A stretch of 64,000 nt of DNA from Opitutus sp. (GTDB lineage Bacteria > Verrucomicrobiota > Verrucomicrobiia > Opitutales > Opitutaceae), in NCBI GenBank assembly GCA_009695305.1, contig SIBG01000003.1, positions 28,842 through 92,841 of the forward strand. The letters are read 5' to 3'. Shown in pieces: positions 8,305 to 16,832 of this stretch. Under the pieces are notes generated by a model that was not told where the DNA came from, did no database searches, and saw only the letters and a program-made list of their open reading frames with translations. The position numbers and the translations under genes are program-made. Numbering within the stretch: position 1 is the stretch's first letter; every line of letters begins with the position of its first letter.

Positions 8305-10166
8305 CGACCCAGCAACAGCGCCGCGAGGGCGAGCACGAAGATGGCGCCGCCGGCGAGTGCGGTGAGGAGCGGGCCGTTTTTCACGGCCTGCCACGCGAGG
8401 TGGGAGAGCGGGCCCATCTCGACGGGCGCGCTGAAGGCGAACCAGCAGGCTGGGACGTCGGCGCGGGCGACGACGACGAAGGGCGCGCGCGGCGCGCGCA
8501 CGTAGGCGGCACGCCACGCATCGCCGGGCACTTTTGTTGGCCGGACGTCGGCGAGCAGCGCACGAGTGCGGGCGTCGCGCAGTTCGAGCGCGACGGTGGC
8601 TTCGCCCAGGTGGCCCGCGGTTTCGAATTTCAGCCAGCTGCGCAGTGGCGCCATGATGGGCGCGCTCGTCCACTCCGCCGCGGTGGTGGCGTTGAATGAA
8701 CCCCATGTCGTGCGCGCCACGAGTGGCGGGGTCGTCGGAGAAAGTCCGCGATGCGGGGCGGTGGGGAGTTCTGATTGCACCGAGTAGTTGTCGAGGAAGC
8801 CACCGCCGAGGGGACTGGCCGGTGCGAGTGAGAGGGGCACGCGAACGGAGGCGGGCATGAGTGCGCGGATGGCGGAGGGGGCGATGCGCGCGGCGAATCC
8901 GTCGACGCCGGGATACGGCAGCGCTGGCTCGCGGCGCAGCCTCTCCATGTCGCCGGTGGCGAGGTAGCGTTGCGTGACTTTTTCATCGATGCGCAGTTCC
9001 GCGGCAATGGGTCCAAGATCGTCAAACGCCTGCACGATGTGGTCGTGGAGGCCCCAGGCGAGGAGCCCGAGCCAACCGGCCGCGAGCCCGCCGCTGACGA
9101 GCCGCCCGGGCCAAGCGGAGGCGGCCGACACCCACCGCGCCAGCGCGGTGGCGTTGATGACGAGACCGACGACGCAGGTGTCCATGTAACGGTTCGCCGG
9201 CCACTCGGCCCCGGCGCCACGGGCGTAAGCGGCGGCGGCAAACTGGAGCAGCACCCACCCGCCGATGGCGACCAAGGCGCGTTCGCGCGGATCGCCCGCC
9301 GGACCAGCCCGCCAGACGCGCGGGACGAGCCAGACCCACGGGGTCCAGGCGAGCACGGCGAACGGCGCGAACTTGATCACCGGCCATTGCAGGCTCCGCC
9401 AGAACGACAGGAAGAGATCGTGGACGCTGTGCGCCTTCAGCGCGGTGTGATAAGAGACCTCGACGCGCAGCGCGACGCCCACCGCGATGACGAGGGCGGT
9501 GGCGGTGAGCACGGGCAGGCGGTCGCGCCAATTCCGATCGCGGAGCGCCTCGACTCCCGCGACGCCGAAGACCACCGCGGCGGCGAAAAATCCGGACCCC
9601 ATGCTGATCAGCGCGAGAATCGCGCAAGCGAGGCCGATCCACCAGCGCGGCGACCACGGCTTCGCCCCGAGGAGCAGCACGATCGCCGGGAGCGAAAACC
9701 AGAGCAGGAAAAACTGCTGGGAATGAAAACCGCTGATAATGTTCTGCCACGACACTGGAAGGGCAGTGAGCGCGGCGATGATCACAAACAGCGCGGCGCG
9801 GGCGAGCGGAAGTGTCGCGATCCGGCCGAGCCACACCCATGCGAAGGCGACGAGGCTGGCGTGCAGCAGGGCGTTGACGGCGCATTGCAGGCGCGCGTCC
9901 CACTGGCCGTTGAGCTGCGCTTCGACGAGGCCGAGGAGCTTGGTGGGAAAGATGCGGTGCTCGTTGTGCGGGATAAAAAGATCGCGCACGTGTAGGCGGT
10001 GTTCGCCGAAAGGCTGCAGGACGTAGAAGCCCTCGGCGTCCCACTGATCCCAGTTGGCCAGGTCCGAGCCGTAGCGATCGACGACCGCCCACTTCGCTCC
10101 GACGACGAGGAGGAAGAGGCTCAGGGCAAACGCCGGAGTGAGCAGGCGGCGTGCGAGGAAGATCAT
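8289..10166 (-). CDS. Polytopic membrane protein, GT-C-like, with C-terminal beta domain
   Basis: A 625-residue protein with an N-terminal anchor, then an extracytoplasmic loop rich in acidic and His residues (NWDQWDAEG and HNEHR within the first 75 residues), about ten spans, and a C-terminal region of roughly 150 residues that looks like a beta-sandwich before one last span. The acidic loop after the first span fits the catalytic loop of GT-C enzymes. Six bases separate it from the methyltransferase gene upstream, so the two are co-transcribed, and the transcript ends at the hairpin overlapping its stop codon. It is probably a lipid-linked-sugar-dependent glycosyltransferase, but this is inference from topology and context. 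Confidence 0.65.
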   Translation of the reverse strand: MIFLARRLLTPAFALSLFLLVVGAKWAVVDRYGSDLANWDQWDAEGFYVLQPFGEHRLHVRDLFIPHNEHRIFPTKLLGLVEAQLNGQWDARLQCAVNALLHASLVAFAWVWLGRIATLPLARAALFVIIAALTALPVSWQNIISGFHSQQFFLLWFSLPAIVLLLGAKPWSPRWWIGLACAILALISMGSGFFAAAVVFGVAGVEALRDRNWRDRLPVLTATALVIAVGVALRVEVSYHTALKAHSVHDLFLSFWRSLQWPVIKFAPFAVLAWTPWVWLVPRVWRAGPAGDPRERALVAIGGWVLLQFAAAAYARGAGAEWPANRYMDTCVVGLVINATALARWVSAASAWPGRLVSGGLAAGWLGLLAWGLHDHIVQAFDDLGPIAAELRIDEKVTQRYLATGDMERLRREPALPYPGVDGFAARIAPSAIRALMPASVRVPLSLAPASPLGGGFLDNYSVQSELPTAPHRGLSPTTPPLVARTTWGSFNATTAAEWTSAPIMAPLRSWLKFETAGHLGEATVALELRDARTRALLADVRPTKVPGDAWRAAYVRAPRAPFVVVARADVPACWFAFSAPVEMGPLSHLAWQAVKNGPLLTALAGGAIFVLALAALLLGRARHP

Positions 10167-10172
10167 GGCTCG

Positions 10173-11135
10173 CTAGCGGGGCGGCTCGGCCATCTCGCCC
10201 TTGGGATACATGTCGCGGGCGACGACCTCGAGCGGCACCGGCCAGGTGAGGGTGGTCTCGGAAATCTTCCGCACGATGGACGACGAACCGAGGAAAGCGG
10301 GGTGATCGGGCATGAGCCGCGTGACGGGATTCGCGCGCAGGGCGTGAATGCGGGCCGGCTCACCGCACCCGGCCTCCACCACCTCGAAGCCGCTGGCGCT
10401 GTTAAAAAACGTCTGCCACGAGTAGCGGGAGAAGCGCCAGAAATCCCACGGATCTTCGTGCACCGGCCAGGTTTGGTGCGACTGCGTGAACACGATGCCA
10501 CCGGGCACGAGCACCCGGTTCAGCTCGAGCGCGACTTTCCAGGGCATGGCGAGGTGCTCGAAGACCGAGAAGGAAAACGCCGCGACGAAGCGGCCGGAGC
10601 CGAAAAGTTTCCCGAGCTCATGCGCGTCGCCGACGAGGTCGACGTTGGGGCCGGGCAGAATGTCCAGGCCGACATAGTCGAGTTGGCGCGGCACCATGTC
10701 GCGCCGCGTGATGGCCGAGCGGGCGCGGGAGCCGATTTCGAGCACGGTGCCCGAAGGCAACTGATGGAGCGCCTCGACGAAATGGACCCAGCACGCGTGA
10801 AACGGATCGCCGTCGTTGGAGTTGCGCAGCGCGCCTTCGCCGACGAGCACGGCGTGATCTTCGAGGGTGAAGCGCAGCGAGAATTCGCGACCGATGGCCT
10901 CGGCGGGCAACGTGAGCCATTCGTCGAACCGGCAGTGCGTCGCGGCCGGATCGATCGCCGCGGCGACATCGGCGCTGGAGAGGCCGAAGCTGACGAGCGG
11001 AACGACGGTGGCGGGTTCGGGGAAGACCGCCTCGACCTTGACGATGCGGGGCGAGGCCTGAAAGCACCAGCCGCGCACGCGCATCCGATCGAAGTAAGCG
11101 GAGCACTCATCGATTTTCCAGTAGGGGGAAGGCAT
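10173..11135 (-). CDS. SAM methyltransferase with N-terminal accessory domain
   Basis: A 320-residue protein in two parts. Residues 1-120 form a beta-rich accessory domain with the motif RVRGWCFQ near residue 20. From about residue 135 the LPSGTVLEIGSR segment opens a class I methyltransferase fold with YVGLDILPGPNVDLVGDAHEL as the second motif and a later FVAAFSFSVFEHLAMPWK segment. The VRGW accessory domain also seems to occur inside the large glycosyltransferase encoded just upstream (residues 645-750 of that protein), suggesting a shared docking or carbohydrate-contact role. It probably modifies a sugar or the glycan end in that same pathway. Confidence 0.75.
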   Translation of the reverse strand: MPSPYWKIDECSAYFDRMRVRGWCFQASPRIVKVEAVFPEPATVVPLVSFGLSSADVAAAIDPAATHCRFDEWLTLPAEAIGREFSLRFTLEDHAVLVGEGALRNSNDGDPFHACWVHFVEALHQLPSGTVLEIGSRARSAITRRDMVPRQLDYVGLDILPGPNVDLVGDAHELGKLFGSGRFVAAFSFSVFEHLAMPWKVALELNRVLVPGGIVFTQSHQTWPVHEDPWDFWRFSRYSWQTFFNSASGFEVVEAGCGEPARIHALRANPVTRLMPDHPAFLGSSSIVRKISETTLTWPVPLEVVARDMYPKGEMAEPPR

Positions 11136-11224
11136 GAAATTTTTTACCGCGGATTACGCGGATAGCTCTGAGCTTTCCCGTCTTGCTCCGCCCCAGCCGC
11201 GCAGTCCGTGGTCAAATAATTTTG

Positions 11225-14200
11225 TCACGCCAGCGGTGGCCAGGGTCGGGGAGGGACGGCGAGGGAGAAATCGTTGATCGTGAGGGTGAGGTTGAGGTTG
11301 TAGGCGGGGTCGTTCGCGAGGGCGTCGCCCCACTTCGCGGTGATATACTCGACCTCACTGCGGAAACGGTCGCGTTTCTCGAGCGTGTCCTCGGCGCCGC
11401 GGCTCGCGCTCTCATGGTGATAGAGCTCGGCGTAGGGCGTCCAGAAATTCCAAAACCCGGCAGCGCGGACTTTCAGGCAGAAATCGATGTCGTTGAACGC
11501 GACCTTGAGCTGGCCTTCATCGAGGCCGCCGACCTGCTGGTAAAGCTCGCGGCGGATGACGAGGCAGGCGGCGGTAACCGCGGAGAGATTTTGTTGGAGC
11601 AGGTTGCGGTGCGCCTGGCCGGCGGCGCCGCGGGGGTGCGTCTGCCACGGGTGCGCGGCGACACCACCGATGCCGAGGATGACGCCCGCGTGCTGGATGC
11701 GATCGTTCGGATAGTAGAGCTTCGCGCCGACGCAGCCGATCTCGGGGCGCACGGCCTGGCTGACCATCTCGTCGAGCCAGTCGCCGTGGATGACCTCGAG
11801 ATCGTTGTTGAGGAGGCCGATCACGGGTGCCTCGGTGTGGGCGACGGCGTAGTTGTTGATCGCGGAGAAATTGAAATCGCCCGCGTAGCGAATCACGCGG
11901 CAGCGTTCGCGCGCACGGAGTTCATCGAGATAGGCGATGGTCGCGGGATCTTCGGAGTCGTTGTCGACAATCAGAAGCTCGAAGTTCGGATAGCTGGTCT
12001 TTTCGAGGAGGCTCTCGACGCAGGGCTTGAGGAAATTGAGGCGGTTACGTGTCGGGATGATGAGCGAGACGAGCGGCGCGGGATCGGGCAGCGGGTAGTG
12101 GACGCGCCAATAGGAGCCCTTCGTGGGCGAGAGCGTGGCCGTGACGCCGATGCGGGTGAAATGCTCGGCGATGACTTTTTCCGCGGCGGACGTGGCGTAG
12201 CTCTTCGCGCCGATGAGCATGGCGGTGGAGCCGGGCACGCTGCGCCAGTGATAGAGAATTTTTGGAATGTGGCGGATGCGGTCCGGCGCGGAGCGCTCGA
12301 TGGCGCGCATCGCGAGGTCCCAATCCTGCGAGCCCTCGTAGCCGACGCGAAAGCCGCCGACCTCGCGCACGAGCAGCGTGCGATAGACGCCGAGGTGGCT
12401 GATGTAATTCTGGACGTTGTAGAGATCGGGATTCCAGTCGGGCTTGAAGTAGTGGTCGTAGCGGTGGCCGTTCTCGTCGATTTTGTCTTCGTCGCTATAG
12501 ACGAGGTCGGCGTCGGGATGCGCCTCGAGTTCGAGGGCGACGCAGGCGAGGGCGTGCGGGCGGATTTCGTCGTCGTGATCGAGCAGCGCGATGAACTCGC
12601 CGTGCGCGAGGGCGAGGGCGGAGTTCGAGGTGGCGGAGATGTGGCCGTTAGTTTCACGGAAGACGACCTTGATGCGCGGATCTTTTTTCTGGTAACGCTC
12701 GAGGGTTCGGCGGACGTGCGGTTCCTTCGAGGCATCGTCGGCGATGCAGAGTTCCCAGTGGTCGTAGAGCTGGCGGCGGACGGACTCGATGGCGGCGACG
12801 AGCCATTTCTCGGGCGTGTTGTAGGTGGGCATCAACACCGAGATGAGCGGGCGCTTTTTCAGGCCGGCGAGCTTCCGGCGGATGTGGTCGGCGTCGTCGG
12901 GCGTGAGCGTGTCGTAGGCGGCGACCCACGCGGCATAGGAGTTGGGCGGCGGCGGTGGCGCTTCGGCGGTGCGCTTGATCGTGCGGGCGTGAACGACCTG
13001 CCAGGCGCCGGACTCGTCCTGCGCCTCGATCACGAGCACGCGGGTGCCGAAGCGCGGCACGTCGAGCTTGAGAATCCAACCGCAGCGTTCGGCGCTCGGG
13101 TGATCGCGGAAATGATCGAGGACATCGAGACGCTCGAGGCCGTATTCGGCGGGAATCGTGAGTTCACCCAGCCGGGCGCGGATGGCGCGAAGCGGCGCGC
13201 GATCCTTGCGGAGCGACCAGCCGCGGACGTTCAGCGTGGGCGGAATCATGCCCCAGTCCTGCGGGTAGTCGATGTTGCCGAAGAGCTGGTCCGAGACCGG
13301 CGGCGGGGCGGGCTGATCGAGCCACGCGCGGCGCAGGGCGCGGAGCGGCGAGGTGGCCTTCCACGAGAACGACGACTGCATCGTCGCGATTTTTTCGTCG
13401 CGCGAGCGCGTGAGGGCGTGGGCGTGCGCGAGCCGGCCGGCGGCGGCGGCGCGCTCGGCTTCGAATTGGGAGTGGAGGGCGGCGCGGTCCTCTTCGTGGG
13501 CGGCGCGGGCGGCGGTGGTTTCGTCGCGGGAGAGGCGCAGGGCCTCCTCGGTTTGGGCGAGCAAATCCTTCAACGCAGCGATTTCGACGTCGGCGCCGAT
13601 GATGGCGTTTTCGTAGGCGGTGACCTGCACGCGCGCGGTGCGGAGCAACACCTCCGCCTGATCGCGACGCACTTTATGCTTGGCGACATCGCGGGCCAGG
13701 TTGTCGGCATGCGCCTGGGTCATGTCGCGCGCCTGCTCGAGCCCGGTGGCGTGCTGGCGGGCGGCGGCGAGGAGATCCTCGATATTCTTGATGTGCTGCT
13801 GCGTGAGCTGTTCGCGTGAGAGGACAGCGTCGCGTTCAGTGCGCACCTCGGCGATCCGGCGGGCGGCGCTGGTCTCGATGCTTTGCTCCAATTGGCGGAC
13901 GATGTGGGCGAGCAACTCCGTATCGGTGGTGAGGGCGGCGGCGTCCGGGCCGAGCGCCTCGGCAGCGTGGCGCACGCGGACGGCGAACAGCACGGCCTCG
14001 CTCGCGGTGGGGTCGTGCGCGAGCGACCAGTCGTTCGCTGGCGGGCGCTTCAGTGAGGCGGCGTAGAACGCGGCGAGCGTGCGGGTGTTGGCCGCGAGAT
14101 CGAAATGTTCGTGCGCGAAGGCGGCGGCGTTTTTGCCAAGCTCGGCGCAGAGCGGTGCGTCGGCGAACAGGCGTTCGCAGGTCGCGGCGATTTCCTCCGG

Positions 14201-15208
14201 CGTGCCGGTGGGGAGGAACACGGCTTCACGGCCGTCCTGCATCAGGGCGGCGAGATTCGTGGGCGGCAGCGCGATGGGCTGGCCCATTGCGAGAAATTCC
14301 GGGAGCTTCGACGGGAGACGATAATCGTTGAACGCGCCGGAGCGGCCGGGCTGCACGAGCACGTCGGCGAGGGCGAGAAGCTTGGGGAGCTTTGCTTTCT
14401 CGATGAAGCCGAGGTCGAGGACGTGGCGCTTGACGTCGGCGGATAGGCCGTCGAGGAATTTCGGCGAATTGAAGCCGGTGCGGACGAGGCGCGTGGCGAT
14501 GCCGCGCTGGTTGAGGAGCGCGACGGCGAGGTAGAGTTCTCGCATCTCGGGCTCGTTCGCAAAGGTGTTGCTGCCAGTGAAGGCGATGATTTTCTCGTCG
14601 TCGCGCAGGCCGAGCTTGGCGCGGAATTTCTGGTCGGCGGGCTGCGGCTGATAGAGGGAGAAATCGACACCGGGCGGCAGGAGCTGCGTCGGCACGCCGG
14701 GTGGGACGAACTCGCGCAGGCGCTCGACGATGTGGGTGACGCCGTCGGCGACACGGAGAAAACTTTCGTGCCGCAGCGGATGGGGCAGGCCGTCGACGAG
14801 CCACGCGCTGGTGTCGGTCTCGCTCGATTCCCGGAGTTCGGCGAAGGTTTTTCCAGTGAAGGCTTCGAGGAGGAAGCGCTCGTTGTCCTCAAGGTGGATG
14901 AGGAGGCGCGCGGGTGTCCGGGCGGCGCGTTGATAGGCAACGGCGAATTTGCGGACGCCTTCGCGCGGCGTCCAGGCGTGGATGAGATCGGCGGACTTCC
15001 CGTCGGGGAAAAGCCCGGGGTTCGCAAGCGCCTCGCCGTAGGTGGCGGCGATGAAGAGGGGGTTCGGAATGTGCGCGACAGTCTCCTTGCCGTGGGGGAC
15101 GGCGACGACACAAGCGTGGCCGGCGGCGCAGAGGGTGTTCGCGAAGCCGCCGATGTGGTTCAGGCTGTTGCTGGTGAAGTCGCCGTAGTTGACGAAGAGG
15201 ATGTTCAC
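11225..15208 (-). CDS. Four-part glycosyltransferase: GT4-like, coiled coil, GT2, GT2
   Basis: A 1327-residue cytoplasmic protein. Residues 1-388 are a GT-B fold of the GT4 type, with an E-rich C-terminal site near KLPEFLAMGQP (301-311). Residues about 430-610 are a charged heptad-rich coiled coil. Residues 645-750 are a small beta domain with the motif NVRGW. Residues 786-1030 are one GT2 domain (VLMPTYNT, DHDD at 877-880, SDEDK at 905-909). Residues 1046-1290 are a second GT2 domain (LIIPTRNR, NNDLE at 1134-1138). Such fusions build repeating surface polysaccharides, each domain adding one sugar, with the coiled coil acting as a spacer or oligomerisation rod. It follows the terminator at 15341-15375, so it likely has its own promoter. 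Confidence 0.85.
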   Translation of the reverse strand: MNILFVNYGDFTSNSLNHIGGFANTLCAAGHACVVAVPHGKETVAHIPNPLFIAATYGEALANPGLFPDGKSADLIHAWTPREGVRKFAVAYQRAARTPARLLIHLEDNERFLLEAFTGKTFAELRESSETDTSAWLVDGLPHPLRHESFLRVADGVTHIVERLREFVPPGVPTQLLPPGVDFSLYQPQPADQKFRAKLGLRDDEKIIAFTGSNTFANEPEMRELYLAVALLNQRGIATRLVRTGFNSPKFLDGLSADVKRHVLDLGFIEKAKLPKLLALADVLVQPGRSGAFNDYRLPSKLPEFLAMGQPIALPPTNLAALMQDGREAVFLPTGTPEEIAATCERLFADAPLCAELGKNAAAFAHEHFDLAANTRTLAAFYAASLKRPPANDWSLAHDPTASEAVLFAVRVRHAAEALGPDAAALTTDTELLAHIVRQLEQSIETSAARRIAEVRTERDAVLSREQLTQQHIKNIEDLLAAARQHATGLEQARDMTQAHADNLARDVAKHKVRRDQAEVLLRTARVQVTAYENAIIGADVEIAALKDLLAQTEEALRLSRDETTAARAAHEEDRAALHSQFEAERAAAAGRLAHAHALTRSRDEKIATMQSSFSWKATSPLRALRRAWLDQPAPPPVSDQLFGNIDYPQDWGMIPPTLNVRGWSLRKDRAPLRAIRARLGELTIPAEYGLERLDVLDHFRDHPSAERCGWILKLDVPRFGTRVLVIEAQDESGAWQVVHARTIKRTAEAPPPPPNSYAAWVAAYDTLTPDDADHIRRKLAGLKKRPLISVLMPTYNTPEKWLVAAIESVRRQLYDHWELCIADDASKEPHVRRTLERYQKKDPRIKVVFRETNGHISATSNSALALAHGEFIALLDHDDEIRPHALACVALELEAHPDADLVYSDEDKIDENGHRYDHYFKPDWNPDLYNVQNYISHLGVYRTLLVREVGGFRVGYEGSQDWDLAMRAIERSAPDRIRHIPKILYHWRSVPGSTAMLIGAKSYATSAAEKVIAEHFTRIGVTATLSPTKGSYWRVHYPLPDPAPLVSLIIPTRNRLNFLKPCVESLLEKTSYPNFELLIVDNDSEDPATIAYLDELRARERCRVIRYAGDFNFSAINNYAVAHTEAPVIGLLNNDLEVIHGDWLDEMVSQAVRPEIGCVGAKLYYPNDRIQHAGVILGIGGVAAHPWQTHPRGAAGQAHRNLLQQNLSAVTAACLVIRRELYQQVGGLDEGQLKVAFNDIDFCLKVRAAGFWNFWTPYAELYHHESASRGAEDTLEKRDRFRSEVEYITAKWGDALANDPAYNLNLTLTINDFSLAVPPRPWPPLA

Positions 15209-15255
15209 GCGACGGGAGAGGGAGGAAGGATTTTAGGGCGATTCAATCCGGTTTG

Positions 15256-15327
15256 TCATTGCGAGGTGCGCGCTGCGCGCCGCGGCAATCCAGCTGGATT
15301 GCTTCGTCGCGGGGCTCCGCGCAATGA
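15256..15327. repeat. 72-bp imperfect palindrome, TCATTGCG...CGCAATGA
   Basis: The element starts TCATTGCG and ends CGCAATGA, with a centre reading GCAATCCAGCTGGATTGC. It matches the general form of dispersed palindromic elements seen in many bacteria. Fragments that look like decayed copies occur near 44870-44912 and 52745-52815, each ending CTCGCAATGAC. It lies between the large glycosyltransferase gene and the transaldolase terminator. Confidence 0.65.
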
Positions 15328-15340
15328 AATGGCTGAAACG

Positions 15341-15375
15341 AAAAAGGCAGACCTGCGACGCTGCGCGGGTCTGCC
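15341..15375 (-). terminator. Intrinsic terminator after the transaldolase gene
   Basis: On the minus strand GGCAGACC pairs with GGTCTGCC (15375-15346) and is followed by TTTTT (15345-15341). It lies about 20 bases after the transaldolase stop. This closes the gmhA-like/gmhB/transaldolase transcript. Confidence 0.8.
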
Positions 15376-15395
15376 GGGAAGGTAAATGCGGATTT

Positions 15396-16115
15396 TCAGA
15401 GTTTGAAGCCCGCGTCGGTGGAGTCCTTTAGGAACATCTTCACCGTGTCGAGCGACAGCGCAGTGAGATCGAAGCCGATCATTTTGGCGGCTTTTGCGAG
15501 GATGTCGTGCGGGACGGTGATGATGGCGCAGCCGCACTCGTCGGCTTGGAAAAGGTTTAATACCTCGCGCGTGCTGGCCCAGAGTAACTCGGCCTTGGGC
15601 TGGCCCTCGAGCAGCGGCCCGCACGCGCGCATGAGCGGCATCGGATCGACGCCGGTGTCGGCGATGCGGCCGGCAAAGACCGAGACGACGGAGGCGACGG
15701 CGGGGTTGAGCGCCTCGGCGACGCCGCGCACCTGCGAGAGCGTGAGAAGCGCGGTGACGTTGAGCTTTACGCCCTGTTTCCCGAGTTCCTTCACGAGGGG
15801 CAGGCAGGATTCGCCCTTGGAGTTGGTGATCGGAATCTTGGTGTAGACGTTCGGCGCCCAGGCGGTGATTTTCAGGGCCTGGCGCTTCATGTCGGCAATG
15901 TCGTCGGTGAAGACCTCGAGCGAGATGGGTTTCGCCGTGACGGTCTGGAGAATGTCTTTCGCGAAGGCCTCGTAGTCCTTGATGCCGGCTTTCTTCATCA
16001 GGCTGGGATTGGTCGTGAGGCCCTTGATGTAGGGCTTGGCGTAGAGTTCGAGGATGCCGGCTTTGTCGGCCCCATCGGCGTAGAGTTGAACTTTCAGATC
16101 GTTAAGGGATTTCAT
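15396..16115 (-). CDS. Transaldolase (TalC/F6P-aldolase type)
   Basis: A 239-residue TIM-barrel class I aldolase. Motifs seen are GLTTNPSLM (32-40) and the Schiff-base Lys93 in YTKIPITNSKG, with a second LNVTALLTLSQV segment. Its size fits the short transaldolase/fructose-6-phosphate-aldolase group, although a number of short family members are true transaldolases. The start is the ATG at 16115; the open frame upstream reads through the gmhB gene on the same strand and looks non-coding. It sits 91 bases after gmhB and next to a gmhA-like gene. A transaldolase makes sedoheptulose 7-phosphate, the substrate of GmhA, so a supply role for heptose synthesis is a reasonable inference. Confidence 0.85.
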   Translation of the reverse strand: MKSLNDLKVQLYADGADKAGILELYAKPYIKGLTTNPSLMKKAGIKDYEAFAKDILQTVTAKPISLEVFTDDIADMKRQALKITAWAPNVYTKIPITNSKGESCLPLVKELGKQGVKLNVTALLTLSQVRGVAEALNPAVASVVSVFAGRIADTGVDPMPLMRACGPLLEGQPKAELLWASTREVLNLFQADECGCAIITVPHDILAKAAKMIGFDLTALSLDTVKMFLKDSTDAGFKL

Positions 16116-16206
16116 GTGAGATTGGTGGGATTCAGATTTCGGCGCGGCAGGGCGGCAAGGGGAAACCGAGCCGGCGGAGACCAAAGAATCGGTCGGCGGC
16201 GGCGGA

Positions 16207-16761
16207 TCATCGGGGATGCTGGAGGACGACGGCGGCGGCTTCGGCGAAGTTGTCGACGGTATGGTCGGGCCGCGCGCGGAGTTCCTCGGCGTAACCGAAA
16301 TTGATAAACACGGTGCGCACGCCGGCGCGCCGGCCGCAATCAACGTCGCGCCAGCGGTCACCGATCATCCACGAACGCGTGAGGTCGAGCCCCAGGGTGC
16401 GGGCGGCGTCCAGGAGCATGCCAGGCTCGGGTTTGCGACGCGGGGTGGGTTTGCCTTTTTCGCGGCCGGAATCGTAGCAGACCTCAATGTGGGCGATCGC
16501 GGGAACAAGTTCGCGGAGCCGGGCGTGCATGGCCTCGACGACGGACTGGGACTGTTTGCCGCGGCCGACGTCGGGCTGGTTGGTGGCGACGACGAGCATG
16601 AAGCCGGCGGCGGCGAGTTGCGCGCAGGCGAGAGGGACGTCGTCGAAGAGTCGGAAGGCCTCGAGCGTCTTTGGCGGGTAGGGCAGCTGATCGGCGTGGA
16701 TGACCTGAACGTTGAGGGTGCCGTCGCGGTCGAGGAAGATGGCGGGTTTGAGGGAGGACAT
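16207..16761 (-). CDS. gmhB: HAD phosphatase, D-glycero-D-manno-heptose 1,7-bisphosphate phosphatase-like
   Basis: A 184-residue HAD-superfamily enzyme of the histidinol-phosphatase/GmhB type. It opens with FLDRDGTLN (9-17; Asp11 nucleophile, Asp13 acid/base), followed by VVATNQPDVGRG (57-68), the RRKPEPGML segment (108-116) and IGDRWRDV (133-140) for Mg2+. It would remove the 7-phosphate from heptose 1,7-bisphosphate. The zinc-binding Cys/His cluster that usually precedes the KPxPGM motif is largely missing here: only Cys95 remains in that loop. It is encoded between a gmhA-like gene and the transaldolase gene, which supports the heptose role. Confidence 0.8.
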   Translation of the reverse strand: MSSLKPAIFLDRDGTLNVQVIHADQLPYPPKTLEAFRLFDDVPLACAQLAAAGFMLVVATNQPDVGRGKQSQSVVEAMHARLRELVPAIAHIEVCYDSGREKGKPTPRRKPEPGMLLDAARTLGLDLTRSWMIGDRWRDVDCGRRAGVRTVFINFGYAEELRARPDHTVDNFAEAAAVVLQHPR

Positions 16762-16832
16762 GTTTGGCAGCGCGAATTATGCGCGAGCATCAGCCGCCGG
16801 CGATTTCTTTTGCGGCGCAGCGGCCGATCACC

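Noticed and set aside
11183..13819. 878-codon open frame on the plus strand
   Set aside because: It is fully antisense to the large glycosyltransferase, rich in R, G, D, E and A as expected from high-GC shadow frames, and has no domain motifs.
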